Shown here piece by piece: positions 32,868 to 44,478 of a stretch of 64,000 nucleotides of DNA. The translations under genes and the position numbers were made by a program. Each line of letters starts with the position of its first letter. The first letter of the stretch is position 1. The stretch covers positions 124,001 to 188,000 of the forward strand of contig MU008207.1 of assembly GCA_010909165.1 (NCBI GenBank). The letters run 5' to 3'. The stretch comes from Anthoceros angustus (Eukaryota; Streptophyta; Anthocerotopsida; Anthocerotales; Anthocerotaceae). The notes below the pieces were generated by a model, which worked only from the letters and a program-made list of their open reading frames with translations, had not been told where the DNA came from and searched no databases.

Positions 32868-34252
32868 GTGTCTGCTAGCTTCACACCACAAGTACTGGGA
32901 ATCGAAAGCACACCTCGTGCTCCAGGAAAGTCATGTCAGAGCACGGACGCAGACTCGTGCGACAGACGCAGGCTCGTGCGACAAATTGTGGCAAGAGACT
33001 GTTTTTGTAGTCCATACTGTACAACTTACAATATTAATACTTGTCCACCCACTCCTACCTAGTCTCATTGCACTGCCGATTTCATGCTCCTCCTCCACCC
33101 TGTTCATCTTCACAAGACAGCCCACACCTGCGAACATTTGGCACCAGCAGCGGCGCGCTGGACCTCAGGCTGGAGGCGGACGAGCTCTGGCTGGAACTGC
33201 GGCGCGAGGCGCACGCGGAGTCGGAGGTGGAGCCGGCGCTGGTGAGCTACTACTACTCCACGGTGCTGGCGCATCGTTCTTTGGAGCGAGCTTTGGCGTT
33301 TCATCTGGGGAACAAGCTGGCCAGCTCTACGCTGCTGAGCACGCAGCTCTTCAGCCTCATTCTGGACACTTTCTCGGAGGACAGCGGGATTCGCGACGCG
33401 GTTCGCGCAGATCTGAGAGCGGTGCGGAGAGGGATCCGGCCTGCATCTCCTACGCGCACGCAATGCTGAATTTCAAGGGGTTCTTGGCGTGTCGCACCGG
33501 GTGTCGCACCGGCTGTGGAATCAGGGAAGGGTGTCGCTGGCTCTGGCTATTCAAAGCCGGGTGTCGGAGGTGTTTCACGTGGACATCCACCCGGCGGCTA
33601 CCATCGGCAAGGGCGTCCTGTTCGACCACGCGACGGGCGTGGTGGTGGGAGAGACGGCCACCATCGGCAATAACGTCTCCATTCTTCACCATGTCACGTT
33701 GGGAGGCACAGGTGCTACACGAGGGATCGGCACCCTAAAATTGCGGATGGTGTCCTCATCGGCGCCGGAGCTACCATTTTAGGGAACATTCGGGTTGGGG
33801 AGTGTGCTAAGATCGGGCTGGCTCTGTGGTGCTCATTGATGTTCCTCCTCACACCACTGCAGTAGGCAATCCGGCGCGCGTTGTCGGAGGCGGGAAGCAC
33901 GGCACCGCAACAAAAGCTAAAGAGCCTCCCAGTGAGACCATGGACCACACTTCCTGGTCTGACTATGTTATTTAGGTGTCTGCTAGCTTCACACCACAAG
34001 TACTGGGAATCGAAAGCACACCTCGTGCTCCAGGAAAGTCATGTCAGAGCACGGACGCTCGTGCGACAGACGCAGGCTCGTGCGACAAATTGTGGCAAGA
34101 GACTGTTTTTGTAGTCCATACTGTACAACTTACAATATTAATACTTGTCCACCCACTCCTACCTAGTCTCATTGCACTGCCGATTTCATGCTCCTCCTCC
34201 ACCCTGTTCATCTTCACAAGACAGCCCACACCTGCGAACATTTGGCACCAGC
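32031..34252. repeat. Recent tandem duplication of about 1.1 kb inside the left arm
   Basis: Unit 1 is 32031-33143 and unit 2 is 33144-34252. I see no substitutions between them, only small indels (for example CCAG missing near 33490, one G missing near 33427, four bases missing near 34062). The join reads GGCACCAGCAGCGG and combines GGCACCAGC from the LIN side with CCAGCAGCGG from SAT, so CCAGC is shared microhomology. Confidence 0.9.
33144..33975 (+). pseudogene. SERAT: Serine acetyltransferase copy 2 (5'-truncated)
   Basis: It begins abruptly at the SSGALDLRLEADELWLEL region, so the N-terminal about 110 residues and any promoter are missing. A one-base loss near 33427 breaks the frame after LRAV, and a four-base loss near 33490 changes it again. 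Downstream it keeps IGNNVSILHHVTLGGTG, including the catalytic His, and ends SDYVI at TAG 33975. It shares with copy 1 the G-run frameshift before DRHPKI, so that loss came before the tandem duplication. Not expected to be functional. Confidence 0.85.
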
Positions 34253-35195
34253 GGTCAGCAACACATCGCATCGCTCTACGAACTGGATGAAGACGAGCAT
34301 AAAAGCGAAGATACAAGCACCCCAACCCTAATCTGCCCGTCCGCATGCGCAATGTATTGTCGCCATCCACGTCGAGCGCTGACAATCTACTGCTCAAGCT
34401 CGAAGTAGCCTCCTTCACAAGTTTTTCTCGCAACCACACCCGCGTGTAGTCAGGAGTTTCATCAGAAACCTTGTACTCTTCCCATCCCTTCCAGCTTGCA
34501 ATTCACAGCAAGAAAATCAAGCACATCGTATCCTTAAAAGCGTATACTTTGCTTCCACGACACTCACCTCAGTGCTTCCCGAGACGGAACTGCACCCCAA
34601 GTACACAAACTCTTCATTCACCGCAATGGCACGGACATCCGCGTTGCTAGGAATGGTTGCGGATAAACTTCTGTCTTCGCAGTTCCATACCTTCAGCAGC
34701 AAAGACGTCAACGTCAGTCGTGTTTCCAGCAAAGAGGCTAAAAATATAAGTCACCTTTTTCTTGCACTCGATATTTCACCAAAGCCTTCTTTTCGGTATG
34801 TTACATACCTTGACAGCCACACCATCAACAGGCGTGCCCGCTGTGTAAAGGAAACCATTGTACACATGCACTGCGTACACTGGTTTCTTGCCAAGCAGAG
34901 TCCGGACCCCTAATTGCATGGCCACAACCTGCCCGCTTGCGGCGTCTACCTCCTACAAAAACAAAAGCACCCGTCGCCCTCATTAGATAAAAGCGAGAGA
35001 ACCAGTCAGGACCAGCCATGTAACTCAAACAAACAGGTCCTGTGAAAAACCTGGATGCTATTGTCACTGCAACCGGTATAAATCTTGTCGCCCACAACTG
35101 TAACACTCTTGACGTGTTCCCCGCCGTAGAGTGTTTTAGCAGGCGAGTTGTTATTCAGCATTGCACCCAAATTTCAAATCGAAGTGAGAAATAGA
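34214..35195 (-). pseudogene. LIN WD40-region fragment
   Basis: Minus strand, the counterpart of 43499-44478. It has the exon with KVWNCEDRSLSATIP, the next with VYLGCSSVSGS, and the terminal mini-exon encoding VWAVL ending at 34214. Splice sites are largely kept, but everything upstream of about 35195 (U-box, ARM-like region and first WD40 repeats) is absent, so it can only be a gene fragment. It has point differences from the full gene throughout. Confidence 0.8.
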
Positions 35196-36335
35196 GTACT
35201 TGGCCCGATTCCGGACAATTGGCCCCACGGCCTGGAACTCGGACAGAAGAGTCGAGTTTCAAGAAACTCTAGCTTCCCATAAGTATTGTTATATAAAGTT
35301 AAATATCTCTGGTCATGATAGATTTAGATCCACCACATTAAATCATCTAAGATACTATTTTTTAGTCTAATTTGGATATCTCAATTGGGAAACTCAATTT
35401 TGGCTATCTTAAGATACGGCAACAACAGCCTCACGGGTAGCATACGAGAGTGAAGACCGTGATTCAGATAATGTCTAGTCATGACCTACTCAACAAGTGG
35501 GAGTATTGATATTATGTTGATATCATGACTATAGGTTTAGGGACAGTTACGATAAATAATCCCTAGTAGATATTGAGTTAGGTAGATATCTTTTCGTTAG
35601 GGTTACGACTTTTCGTCAATAGACACATCGTTTAGATTAAGTTTAAGTTGCCTTTTCGCATAAGTACTTTAGACTCTTTTCTCGATTCTCAATGAATATG
35701 TAATTACTTAATATTGTAATTATTCTACATAATCCATATAAATTGTCAGTGGCCATACTAGCGACTAATGGAGGACGCAGATGAGTCCCTAAACGTCCAG
35801 AGGTTTCGGGCCTGTCCGGTAAAATTTGATATGGATTGTGGTAGAAATGAGTGGAAGGCGGGTGCGCAGTAGGGAGATAGTACAAATGGGTCTGAGGCTG
35901 TAACCTTAGGCCGCTGACGCTCCGTAGAGCGACTCATAAGGTGGTACAATTCAGTAGATGGGTCAAGTTGTCCCGCAGGTATTTCTTCTGGTATAAGATG
36001 TGCTTAGCCACATGGACGCAGTAGCGATGAGTCCTGACCGCTGGCCACGTCGGGTAATGGACTCAGCCGATTGGGCGCCGAACGGGGTAGCATCACGAGC
36101 GGACTTTAGGAGGATTGGGGTCCACTGGGTATCGTCGTTGGGGAGGGAGTCCAGTGGACGGGGAACGCCCGTCAATAACGGTATGAGCTAGTTAGAAGTA
36201 TCCGAAAGTGGTTAAATTAATAGGCGAACGGTGCAGCACGATACATTCCCTCGGGATCGAACCATATACTACACGATACAGGATGTAGTGGGCGCCCAGT
36301 AAGTCCGTCATCGAAAGTACGTCCACAGTTACCAC
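35196..36335. other. AT-rich intergenic, nothing recognised
   Basis: No gene, RNA or known repeat recognised. The sequence changes sharply at 35195, where similarity to LIN ends. Confidence 0.5.
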
Positions 36336-37075
36336 CAACCAAAAGCTCAAGCTCGTTAGTTGCTGTGAGGAAAACCAATTGAAGAAGACTGTTAGTTATT
36401 GAGGGGATGAGAATCGGAACAGCTCTAACAGCGTTTAGAGCCAAAGTTTGCCAGTGGTCCACATGGGTTAAATTGAGTCTTTTGATCCATTTACTTTAAC
36501 ATTGTTCACAAAGTTTGTTTGACACTAGTTCATGTTGAGCTTCCTTTTTGCAGCAAATTCTGCCCTTTACATCATAGAAAATACTTGAAAACTTTTAACC
36601 AATATATTCGGTCAAAACAAAGAAGAATCTTTGAAAAGTTTCTCCAACCCCATAAGAAATGTGAACTACTTCAATTTCCTCTTTCCCCTCTGGAGGGGAG
36701 TGGGCGAGGGGGAGCTAAAGTTTGTTGAGTGGCCTTGAGCAAGGCTTCTAGATCGAGGTCCTCATAAAAGACGATGAAGGTTAAGAGCGGGTCATAAATA
36801 GGTAAGTAATCCTTGAAAATGAAAGATTTAGAAGCAAGGGTTACCTCCAACCAAAAGTCGAAGCTCATAAGTTGCTTTGAGGACAACCGATTGAAGAAGA
36901 CTGCTAGTTGTCGAGGGGATGGGAATTGGGACAGTTTTGACATCGTTTGGAGCCAAAGTTTGCCGGGGGTCCACATGGGTTAAATTGAGTCTTTTGATCC
37001 ATGTTCTTTGACATTGTTCACAAAGTTTGTTTGACACTAGTTCATGTTGAGGTTCCCTTTTACAACAAATTATGC
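36336..37075 (-). repeat. Pair of about 230-bp direct repeats with minus-strand coding-like frames
   Basis: 36336-36566 and 36847-37075 are diverged copies about 512 bp apart. Both encode on the minus strand a similar peptide (for example QTLAPNDVKTVPIPIPSTTS in one, QTLALNAVRAVPILIPSITN in the other). Differences keep the frame and are partly conservative. Between them lies the G-rich stretch shared with 30551-30620. Family unknown; a transposon-derived coding segment is the likeliest source. Confidence 0.5.
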
Positions 37076-37120
37076 CTTCTACATCTTAAAAAAACGGAGC
37101 ACTCTATGGAGTCCATGTAT

Positions 37121-37270
37121 CTTTTTTGCAAGTGTCTAGTCTGATCAATCCTTTCTTGCAAGTGTATGGTCTGTTCAATCCCTTTCTGCAAGTGCCTGGT
37201 CTAATCAATCCTTTCTTGCAAGTGCCTGGTTTGATCATTCATTTCTTGCAAGTGCTTGATCAGTCACTGT
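37121..37270. repeat. 30-bp tandem repeat, five units
   Basis: GCAAGTG recurs exactly every 30 bp at 37128, 37158, 37188, 37218 and 37248 within units like TTGCAAGTGCCTGGTCTAAT followed by CAATCCTTTC. Confidence 0.9.
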
Positions 37271-38537
37271 TTGTGATGTAGGAATTGGAGGGATTATTTT
37301 TTACAATGGCTCCATATATACGAAACTCTATCCGGTTGCTTACTATCTCCTTATCCAGGCCTTGGACGTTGCAATACCCTATCTCATATAAGAACAAGCT
37401 GATGCTCCTAATGATTGGAGCCACGGTGGTAACGATGGGAGCTACAGTGATGATGATAGGAGTATCAATGGGCCTCCACATTGCTAATGAGTACTTGGTA
37501 TCGCAAATTCCACGTTCCCGTATGTGAATTTCGTACGCAGCAACCCTGCATATGGAAACACAACACTCCCAAGAATAGCTTGCCAATTGTCTTGGCGTAA
37601 AACAATGTCTTTGTCGCCAAAGATGTTGATGTGCTTGCATGTCATGCATATAGGGTGTCAAATTCTTGATTGTTAAACTTCATACAAGTCATTGTGTATT
37701 GAGCTTGAGTGCGTCCTGACAGGGCCCAAGGGGAAGCTACATGCTCGTCCATAGGTGCGAGAAGAAAGTAACAAAAGATGGTTGATGGGGAGAGTGTACG
37801 TGCTTAGTAAATGAAGAGGGTCCTCTTCCAAGCCTTAGAAATCGAGCGAAGTGATCATGGTCGCCAATGCACAAATTCCAATGGGAGCACCGTGATGGTG
37901 TTTATTAGAACAAAGGCGTGATGGCTGCTATAAATAATTCAACGATCATGCCTATAGTTGCAGCTGCCCTTGAAGCTTGCTCTAGTTCCAAGTGCTCATG
38001 TCTTATAAATGTGTGTCCAAATGGCTTGGGCCAAATGGACGCACATTTATAACAACACCGTGATTAAGCATCCTGAGCTACTTAGATGGGGTGCCTAAAG
38101 GGAGTGGATGCCCTTGGTGCAAGTAGCTTAGCCACACCATGGTACAAGTTGTTAAGTACCAAGTCCCATGACGGAAATCCGCCCTTAGTGGACTTCAATA
38201 AAATTCTTCTTCTTCTTCATCTTCTTCATGTTCCCCCATACAATTATGAACGGTGATCCGCAAGTCCAACTGAACAACAAGCGCTTTAAAGTATATGTTT
38301 TTGTTTCGTGTTTCGTGATGATTGGCAAGCCGGCCGGTGTGGCCGGTCGGCCGGCGTCTTCACAGAAGAGGAGCCGGTGCTGTAGCAGCCGCAGCTGATG
38401 CTGCTGCGGCGCATTCACGTGATTCCTTCCACTGAGCATGAGCATGGGCGTGCGCTGGTGCACATCGAGCTGAAGCAAAGGAAGAAAAGACGACGAGAAG
38501 ACGAGAAGACGAAGAGAAAGAGGAGGAGAAGAGGAGG
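37271..38537. other. Intergenic upstream of LIN
   Basis: No gene recognised. GC content rises near 38330, with repeated GCCGGC and then GAAGA-rich sequence just before the LIN start, likely its promoter and 5' UTR. Confidence 0.45.
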
Positions 38538-41500
38538 ATGAGAGCAATGCACAGCAACAGCAGCAGCGGCAGCATGGAATCTGGCGCAGACATAGACTTG
38601 GTGTCAGCATGCGCAGGCTATGCAGCGCAGTTGATCGACCAGGAGGAGGCACGGCTGGAGGTGCGGACCCGGTGCTCGCAGAGGCTGCGGCGGGAGCCGG
38701 AGCAGGCGCAGGCCAAGGAGCAGGAGGCGGACGCGAATGTGCTGGCCAATGTGGAATGGGCCGCGGACAGGCTGGAGGCGGCTCTGCACTTGGGCAACAC
38801 GCTGAGCAGCAGGGCCGCGCGGCTGGAGCATTGCCACAAGCTCCTCAAGGGAGCTGCCAGCGCGGGCATTCGCTACCTGGCGGCCTGGTCGCACCTTTAC
38901 CTGGCTCTGCTCTGCAAGCTGCGAGCGCGGGATCGCGCGGCCGCGGCTCACCTGCTGGACATGTTTGTGCTGGACCCTAGGCACGCGCGGCTGGATTTCG
39001 GCCCGGATCTCTGGGACCTGCTCTTTCTCCCGCACCTGTCCAACGTTCACGCCTGGTACAAGGCGGAGTGCGCCAAGCTTGCCGCGCACAGCGCCAGGAA
39101 AGAGCTCCTCGACAAGCTGTACCAGGAGACCTTGGATGACAACACTCGCCAGTATGCGCAGTACTACAGGGATCGGTTGAAGGAAGATCGGGACTACAGC
39201 CGCTCCACCTCCGATTCCTCTCTCACTCGCTCGCCGCCCGCTGCCGTCGATGCTGCCGCCGGGGGCTGGAAGGTGTCCACTAACAGCGTGTAAGTGTGGA
39301 CGCGTCTGCACATTCCGCGCGCCGTGCGGTTTGTCGGAACGCTCACGCTGCTGTTTGATTGCAGGTTTAACACTTCCATATCCTTCCAGGACGAAGACAG
39401 AGACGCCTCCCGAGAAGACGCCGCGAGAGATCTCTCCTCCTCGCTTGACATGTCCTTCAAAGAGGTGGGATAGGTGCGGCGTGCAACTGGCTTCTTCCTG
39501 CAGCTGTTGGGCTACTGGAGCTTGCGGCTTGACGGGCTTTTTCAATGTGATATGCAGCCTGAGGCGGAGGACAGCACCAGTCATGAGTCGGATAAGGGCC
39601 TTGTGGTTCATCCCGGCGGTGAGCAGGCACAGCGAATGACTTGGGACTATCCGGTTGATGGACGCCCTGGGGGCGGCTTTGAATCGCCTTCCACGTTTGA
39701 GTCTATTTCGGACAAGAGGATTGCATCAGCAGGTCTCGCATCTGGGAGGCTTGCTAAGTGGTCTGCTGCAGCTCGGGCACCTCGAGAACGGGAAGTGCTC
39801 CCGCAGCTAAGTTCTTCGGAGTCCAGTGATTACAGTGAGCTGGAGGTACTTTCTTCTTCGATTATCACAAGTCTAGCGTCTTCGCTCTGTTCAATGCCTC
39901 TGGGACGTGTTTTGCGGCAGAGTTTAATAGAAGCTTTACTGGAATGGACAGGCTAGACGTCACCGTTTCGTAGAGGGGCGTGGAAGACACGGTCAGGATG
40001 AGGTCCAGTCCCTATCAACCGGCCTGTCGAATCTCAGGTCTGTTGAGCAGGCGTCGCTGTTGGACTTTGTCATAACGTTAGCAGGAGCTGATGGCTCCTC
40101 TTCCTCTGGATGATGCAGCACAGAACCGGCTGAAAGAAAGTCAGTCCGCACCCACCACCCCCACCTGCAACAGCAGCATCAACAGCAGCAGCGAAGGCCC
40201 TCCTCAGAGTTGGGCCATATCAAACCGCCTAAGCATTTTGTTTGCCCTATAACACACGAGCTTTTTGACAACCCGGTGACGCTGGAGACGGGGCAGACTT
40301 ATGAGCGATTCGCAATACAGGACTGGCTTGATCAAGGCAACAAAACTTGCCCCCTCACTCAGCAGACACTGACCAACCTCAGTCTGCCTCAAACCAACTC
40401 CGTGCTCAAGGGGCTAGTGGATGCTTGGAAAGAGCAGAATCCTGAAGTTGTTCTGGAAGACCTACCGAGAGATCCTTCCATCGAAGACTGGAATGTGACC
40501 ACTTTTCCTGATCGGAATGGGGTAATCGACCGTGGTCAGGTGCCACAGACTCGAGCCCGGTTGGAAGCGGATGCCCATCCACCTTACTCAAACATGGATA
40601 CCCTACTCACTGATCTGCAGGATGCTGTCTCCTCACTGTGCTCATTGGATGCTGAATTGTCCGAGCTGGAAGACGCTTCGCTAAGGCTTGCCCGTGTCTG
40701 GGTACGCTCTGAAGGTGACGAGGAAGTGGAAGTATCGCTGTTGAACGTGGCTTTGGTGGAGAGATTGATGCACTTGTTGTCAGTGTCAAGTTCAGACATT
40801 GTTTTGCGGACCACTGTGTGCTTGCTCTGTGAGCTACTGGAGCGGAATGACTTCATCCACAAAACGATAGTCGAATGGGATCCACATTTGAAGGTCCTGA
40901 TGCACGTCGTTACCCTAGGTTCTGTCCCGCAGGTGGCAGTTTTGCTTTACTTGCTGAAGGAGTCACCTATGCAGCAAGAATATTTTAAGGGCCTGCCCTG
41001 TTTTGTTGATACCCTGAAAGATGACATTCTTCAGGAGGAAGGGGCTTTTGATGTTTGCTGGACTCCAAGAGCTGCAGCTGCATTTTTGATTGAGGAGATG
41101 GTAACGATGTTCGACCATTCTGTGAACATGGCAGTTGCTGTGCAACTTGTCAATCTTGGGGCTATTCCAGCTCTCATATCCAGTCTCCACTCAACTGTTA
41201 TGGAGGAGAAGATAAGTGCTGCAACGATCCTTCGAAGTTGTATACAAGCAGATGGAAGCTGTCGCAATGCTGTGGCTACTGGTTGCAAAACATCATCCAT
41301 CGTTGAGTTGCTACACTGTAACAAGGGGAAAGCCATGACGACGGCTATTTCTCTCCTGTTCGAGCTTATCCAGTTGGACAGGTGTGCATGCTGTTTGTGG
41401 CCGTGTCACCTCCTCCTCCTTGTGGGACAAGTTCATAATTGTAGCACTTGACATTGGAGCTTTTCATTTGTTACTAGGAGGTCGATTGTTACCAGGATGC

Positions 41501-44478
41501 TGTCCGAAGTTCAAAAGGAGGGCTACCTGAGCAGCTTGCATGTACTCTTAGTGCATCTTCAAGTTGCCCCAATAGAGGAACGTCCCCGATTGGCAGGCTT
41601 ACTACTGCAGATTGATCTTCTGGTACACTGGCACTGTCCACACCTTAGGATCTGCAAGTTTTTAGCCCTTCATGCAAGTCTGCTTTCAATGTTCTTCTGG
41701 ATGCTTGTCCTGTGGACTTTGTTCAATCGTGAAGAGCAGAATGGTGGTATCTGAACATCTTGCACTGAACTATGTCAGGTTGGGGTACGAAGAAATAGCA
41801 TGTTTAGAGAAGAGTCTTTAGAATCGCTCATTGAGGCTTTGAGCTGCAAAGACAATGAGGAAGCACAACTGCAGGCACTGAAGGTCTTATTATCTCTTGC
41901 GGGGCGATTTACAGAGAGTGGTGTATCTCTGACTGAGGATCGGGTGCTTTCAGAGGCAGGCTATGATGGGCTGTTGGGAAAAGGCCTTGGGGAAAAGCAT
42001 GGTAACCAGGTCCGTGCTGCAGTCTTTTCAAGATTCTGGTCTTTGCTAGGACAAGGTCTCCAAGTTACTTGTGCCATGGGAATCCTGAGATTGTGTTTTC
42101 TGGCAGCAGGATCATGAGGGAAAGGCAGCGACTGTCTGGGAAAAGAGGGTCGCAACAGTTCTTTTACAGGATGGGAAGCCGTTGTTTGAAGCACTAAGGA
42201 ATGCTCTCGCAAGTGATGTTGCGGAAGTGACAACAATGGCTGTGACTCTGGCTGCACACCTGAGTTCCGCTCTGAAAACTCTTCCTGACATAGGCATGCT
42301 GCCAGTTGCAGCTCAGCAACTGCTGCCAGACATGGTTAGCATTCTCACTTCCAACCGTGAGATGGAGGAAAGAGTGATGGCAGCCTACTGTTTGGAAAGC
42401 TATGTTGCCGATGCAGGTACTTTGCATGCTTTCTTTCTTTCCAAGCAAGTATCTATGAGTCCACTGGTTTAAACCGTTATCTTTGCTGGTGGCAGTGGCC
42501 AGGGATCAGTTCTTTGGGTTTTCAAAAGAGCTGTTTGGTCCTTTGCGCCGGCTGAAGCAGCTTACGTGGTGTGCGAAAGCTCTCTTGAGGACCCTGGCGA
42601 TTAGTCCTGTAGTTGCAGTAAGTCGACCATAGGTGTCTGGCAATTGAGGTTGCTGGGTTCCACTTAAATGCTGTATAATTTTTCTTCTGTTTGGTCTCTT
42701 TATCTGATTTGGCAACGCATTGGGTGGAACTGAAGGAATGCTCATGAACATGGGTGCGACTTTGCAGCATGCGGATATGTGGGCACATGGCGAGATTGGC
42801 ACTTTGGATTCTAGAATGAATGGGGAAATCCGGGCTCTAGTGTATGGTGGGGGATTCCTATACAGTGGCCATGCAGATGGTGCAATTAAGGTGCATCTTC
42901 CTCTTTCTAGCTGTGAGCTCTTGATGCCTTGCGTAGATCTGATCTCCTTTGACTGTGCAATTTAATTTGTTTAAACACGATTGAACACCGTAGCTTAGAC
43001 TCTTGTCGCTGGCTATGATCTGTTGGACGTCCCTGTATTGGATCTCTGAAAGCTTCATGTCTCCTGACATCCATGTCTTCGTTTTTACAAGGTTTGGGAC
43101 GTAACCAGCTCATTATGGGCGCTTGCTGAGGAGGTCAAGGAACATACAAGGGCGGTATCCTGTTTAGCTCTTCAGGAGGCGAATAATCTTCTCCTCAGTG
43201 GATCAGCTGACAAGGCCATTCGGGTAAAACTTTACCTGTACGTGTTTGGAAAGCTCATGCTCTTTCTTTCTGCAGACCCAAGACTTGAGGATAACGTTGT
43301 CAAACAGATATGGTCGCTGGCCCAAGAGAAACTGAAATGCATTCAAGTCGTCGAGCTGAAAGAATGTGTACAGTCTGTAGCCTTCAACGAGAAAATCACC
43401 TGTTTTATCACTCAGGGGATGGGTTTGAAGGTGCACTCACTATCCTTGGCTTCTGCTTCCTTGGAGATAAGCCAAGCTGCCGTTGTGTAGAGTTGAACTA
43501 TTTCTCATTTCGATTTGAAATTTGGGTGCAGATGCTGAAAGACAACTCGCCTGCTAAAACACTGTACGGCGGGAAACACGTCGAGAGTGTTTCAGTTGTG
43601 GGCGACAAGATTTATTGCGGTTGCGGTGACAATAGCATCCAGGTTTTTCACATGACCTGTTTGTTTGAGTTACATGGTTAATCCTAACTGGTTCTCTCGC
43701 TTTTATCTAATGAGGGCGAGGGGTGCTTCTGTTTTTGTAGGAGGTAGACGCCGCAAGCGGGCAGGTTGTGGCTCTGCAATCAGGGGTCCGGACTCTACTT
43801 GGCAAGAAACCAGTGTACGCTGTACATGTGTACAATGGTTTCCTTTACACAGCGGGCACGCCTGTTGATGGTGTGGCTGTCAAGGTACATGCCGAAAAGA
43901 AGGCTTTGGTGAAGTATCGAGTGCAAGAAAAAGGTGACTTATATTTTTAGCCTCGTTGCTGGAAAGACGACTGACGTTAGCGTCTTTGCTGCTGAAGGTA
44001 TGGAACTGCGAAGACAGAAGTTTGTCCGCAACCATTCCTGGCAACGCGGATGTCCGTGCCATTGCTGTGAATGAAGAGTTTGTGTACTTGGGGTGCAGTT
44101 CCGTCTCGGGAAGCATTGAGGTGTGTGTCGTGGAAGCAAAGTATACGCTTTTAAGGATACAATGTGCTTGAGTTTCTTGCTGTGAATTGCAAGCTGGAAG
44201 GGATGGGAAGAGTCGAAGGTTTCTGATGAAACTCCTGACTACACGCAGGTGTGGTTGCGAGAAAAACTTGTGAAGGTGGCAACTTTGAGCTTGAGCAGTA
44301 GATTGACAGCGCTGGCCGTGGATGGCGACAGCCTATACAGTGCGCATGCGGACGGGCAGATTCGGGTTGGCGTGCTTGTCTCTTCGCTGTCATGCTCGTC
44401 TCCATTCAGTTCGTGGAGCCATGCGACGTATTGCTGACCGCTGGTGCCAAACGTTCGCAGGTGTGGGCTGTCCTGTGA
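38538..44478 (+). CDS. LIN: U-box/WD40 E3 ubiquitin ligase, LIN/CERBERUS family
   Basis: Exon 1 starts at ATG 38538 and encodes the family's N-terminal helical domain (HLGNTLSSRAARLEHCHKLL, FLPHLSNVHAWYKAECAKLA) up to about 39292. Two exons (39365-39464 and 39558-39845) encode a Ser/Glu-rich linker. A long exon to 41381 opens with the U-box at about 40216-40430 (KHFVCPITHELFDNPVTLE, QTYERFAIQDWLDQGNKTCP) and continues into ARM/HEAT-like helices, with further exons from 41478. WD40 repeats occupy about 42780-44478 (LYSGHADGAIK, LLLSGSADKAIR, TAGTPVDGVAVK), ending in a mini-exon 44461-44478 that gives VWAVL and TGA. In legumes LIN is needed for rhizobial infection; orthologues also occur in mycorrhizal plants. 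A frame change is needed near 40110, which may be a small intron, an indel or a sequence error. Confidence 0.9.

Larger units (their letters stand above)
31587..35195. repeat. Left arm of an inverted segmental duplication (SAT plus LIN 3' end)
   Basis: The sequence from CATAGGCTATAG near 31587 to about 35195 is the inverted counterpart of 43499-45966. It contains the SAT 5' flank, SAT coding sequence and the last WD40 exons of LIN. Many substitutions separate the arms (for example in the Ser-rich SAT N-terminus and the LIN introns), so the duplication is not recent. The left arm is longer because it contains an extra internal tandem duplication. Confidence 0.9.

Noticed and set aside
37121-37270. 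Regular 30-bp repeats considered as a CRISPR-like array
   Set aside because: The units are contiguous and degenerate with no unique spacers, and the DNA is plant nuclear. It is a plain minisatellite.
38604-39611. 335-residue minus-strand frame across the LIN first exon
   Set aside because: Antisense shadow of GC-rich LIN exon 1. The plus strand has family similarity and splice sites that fit.
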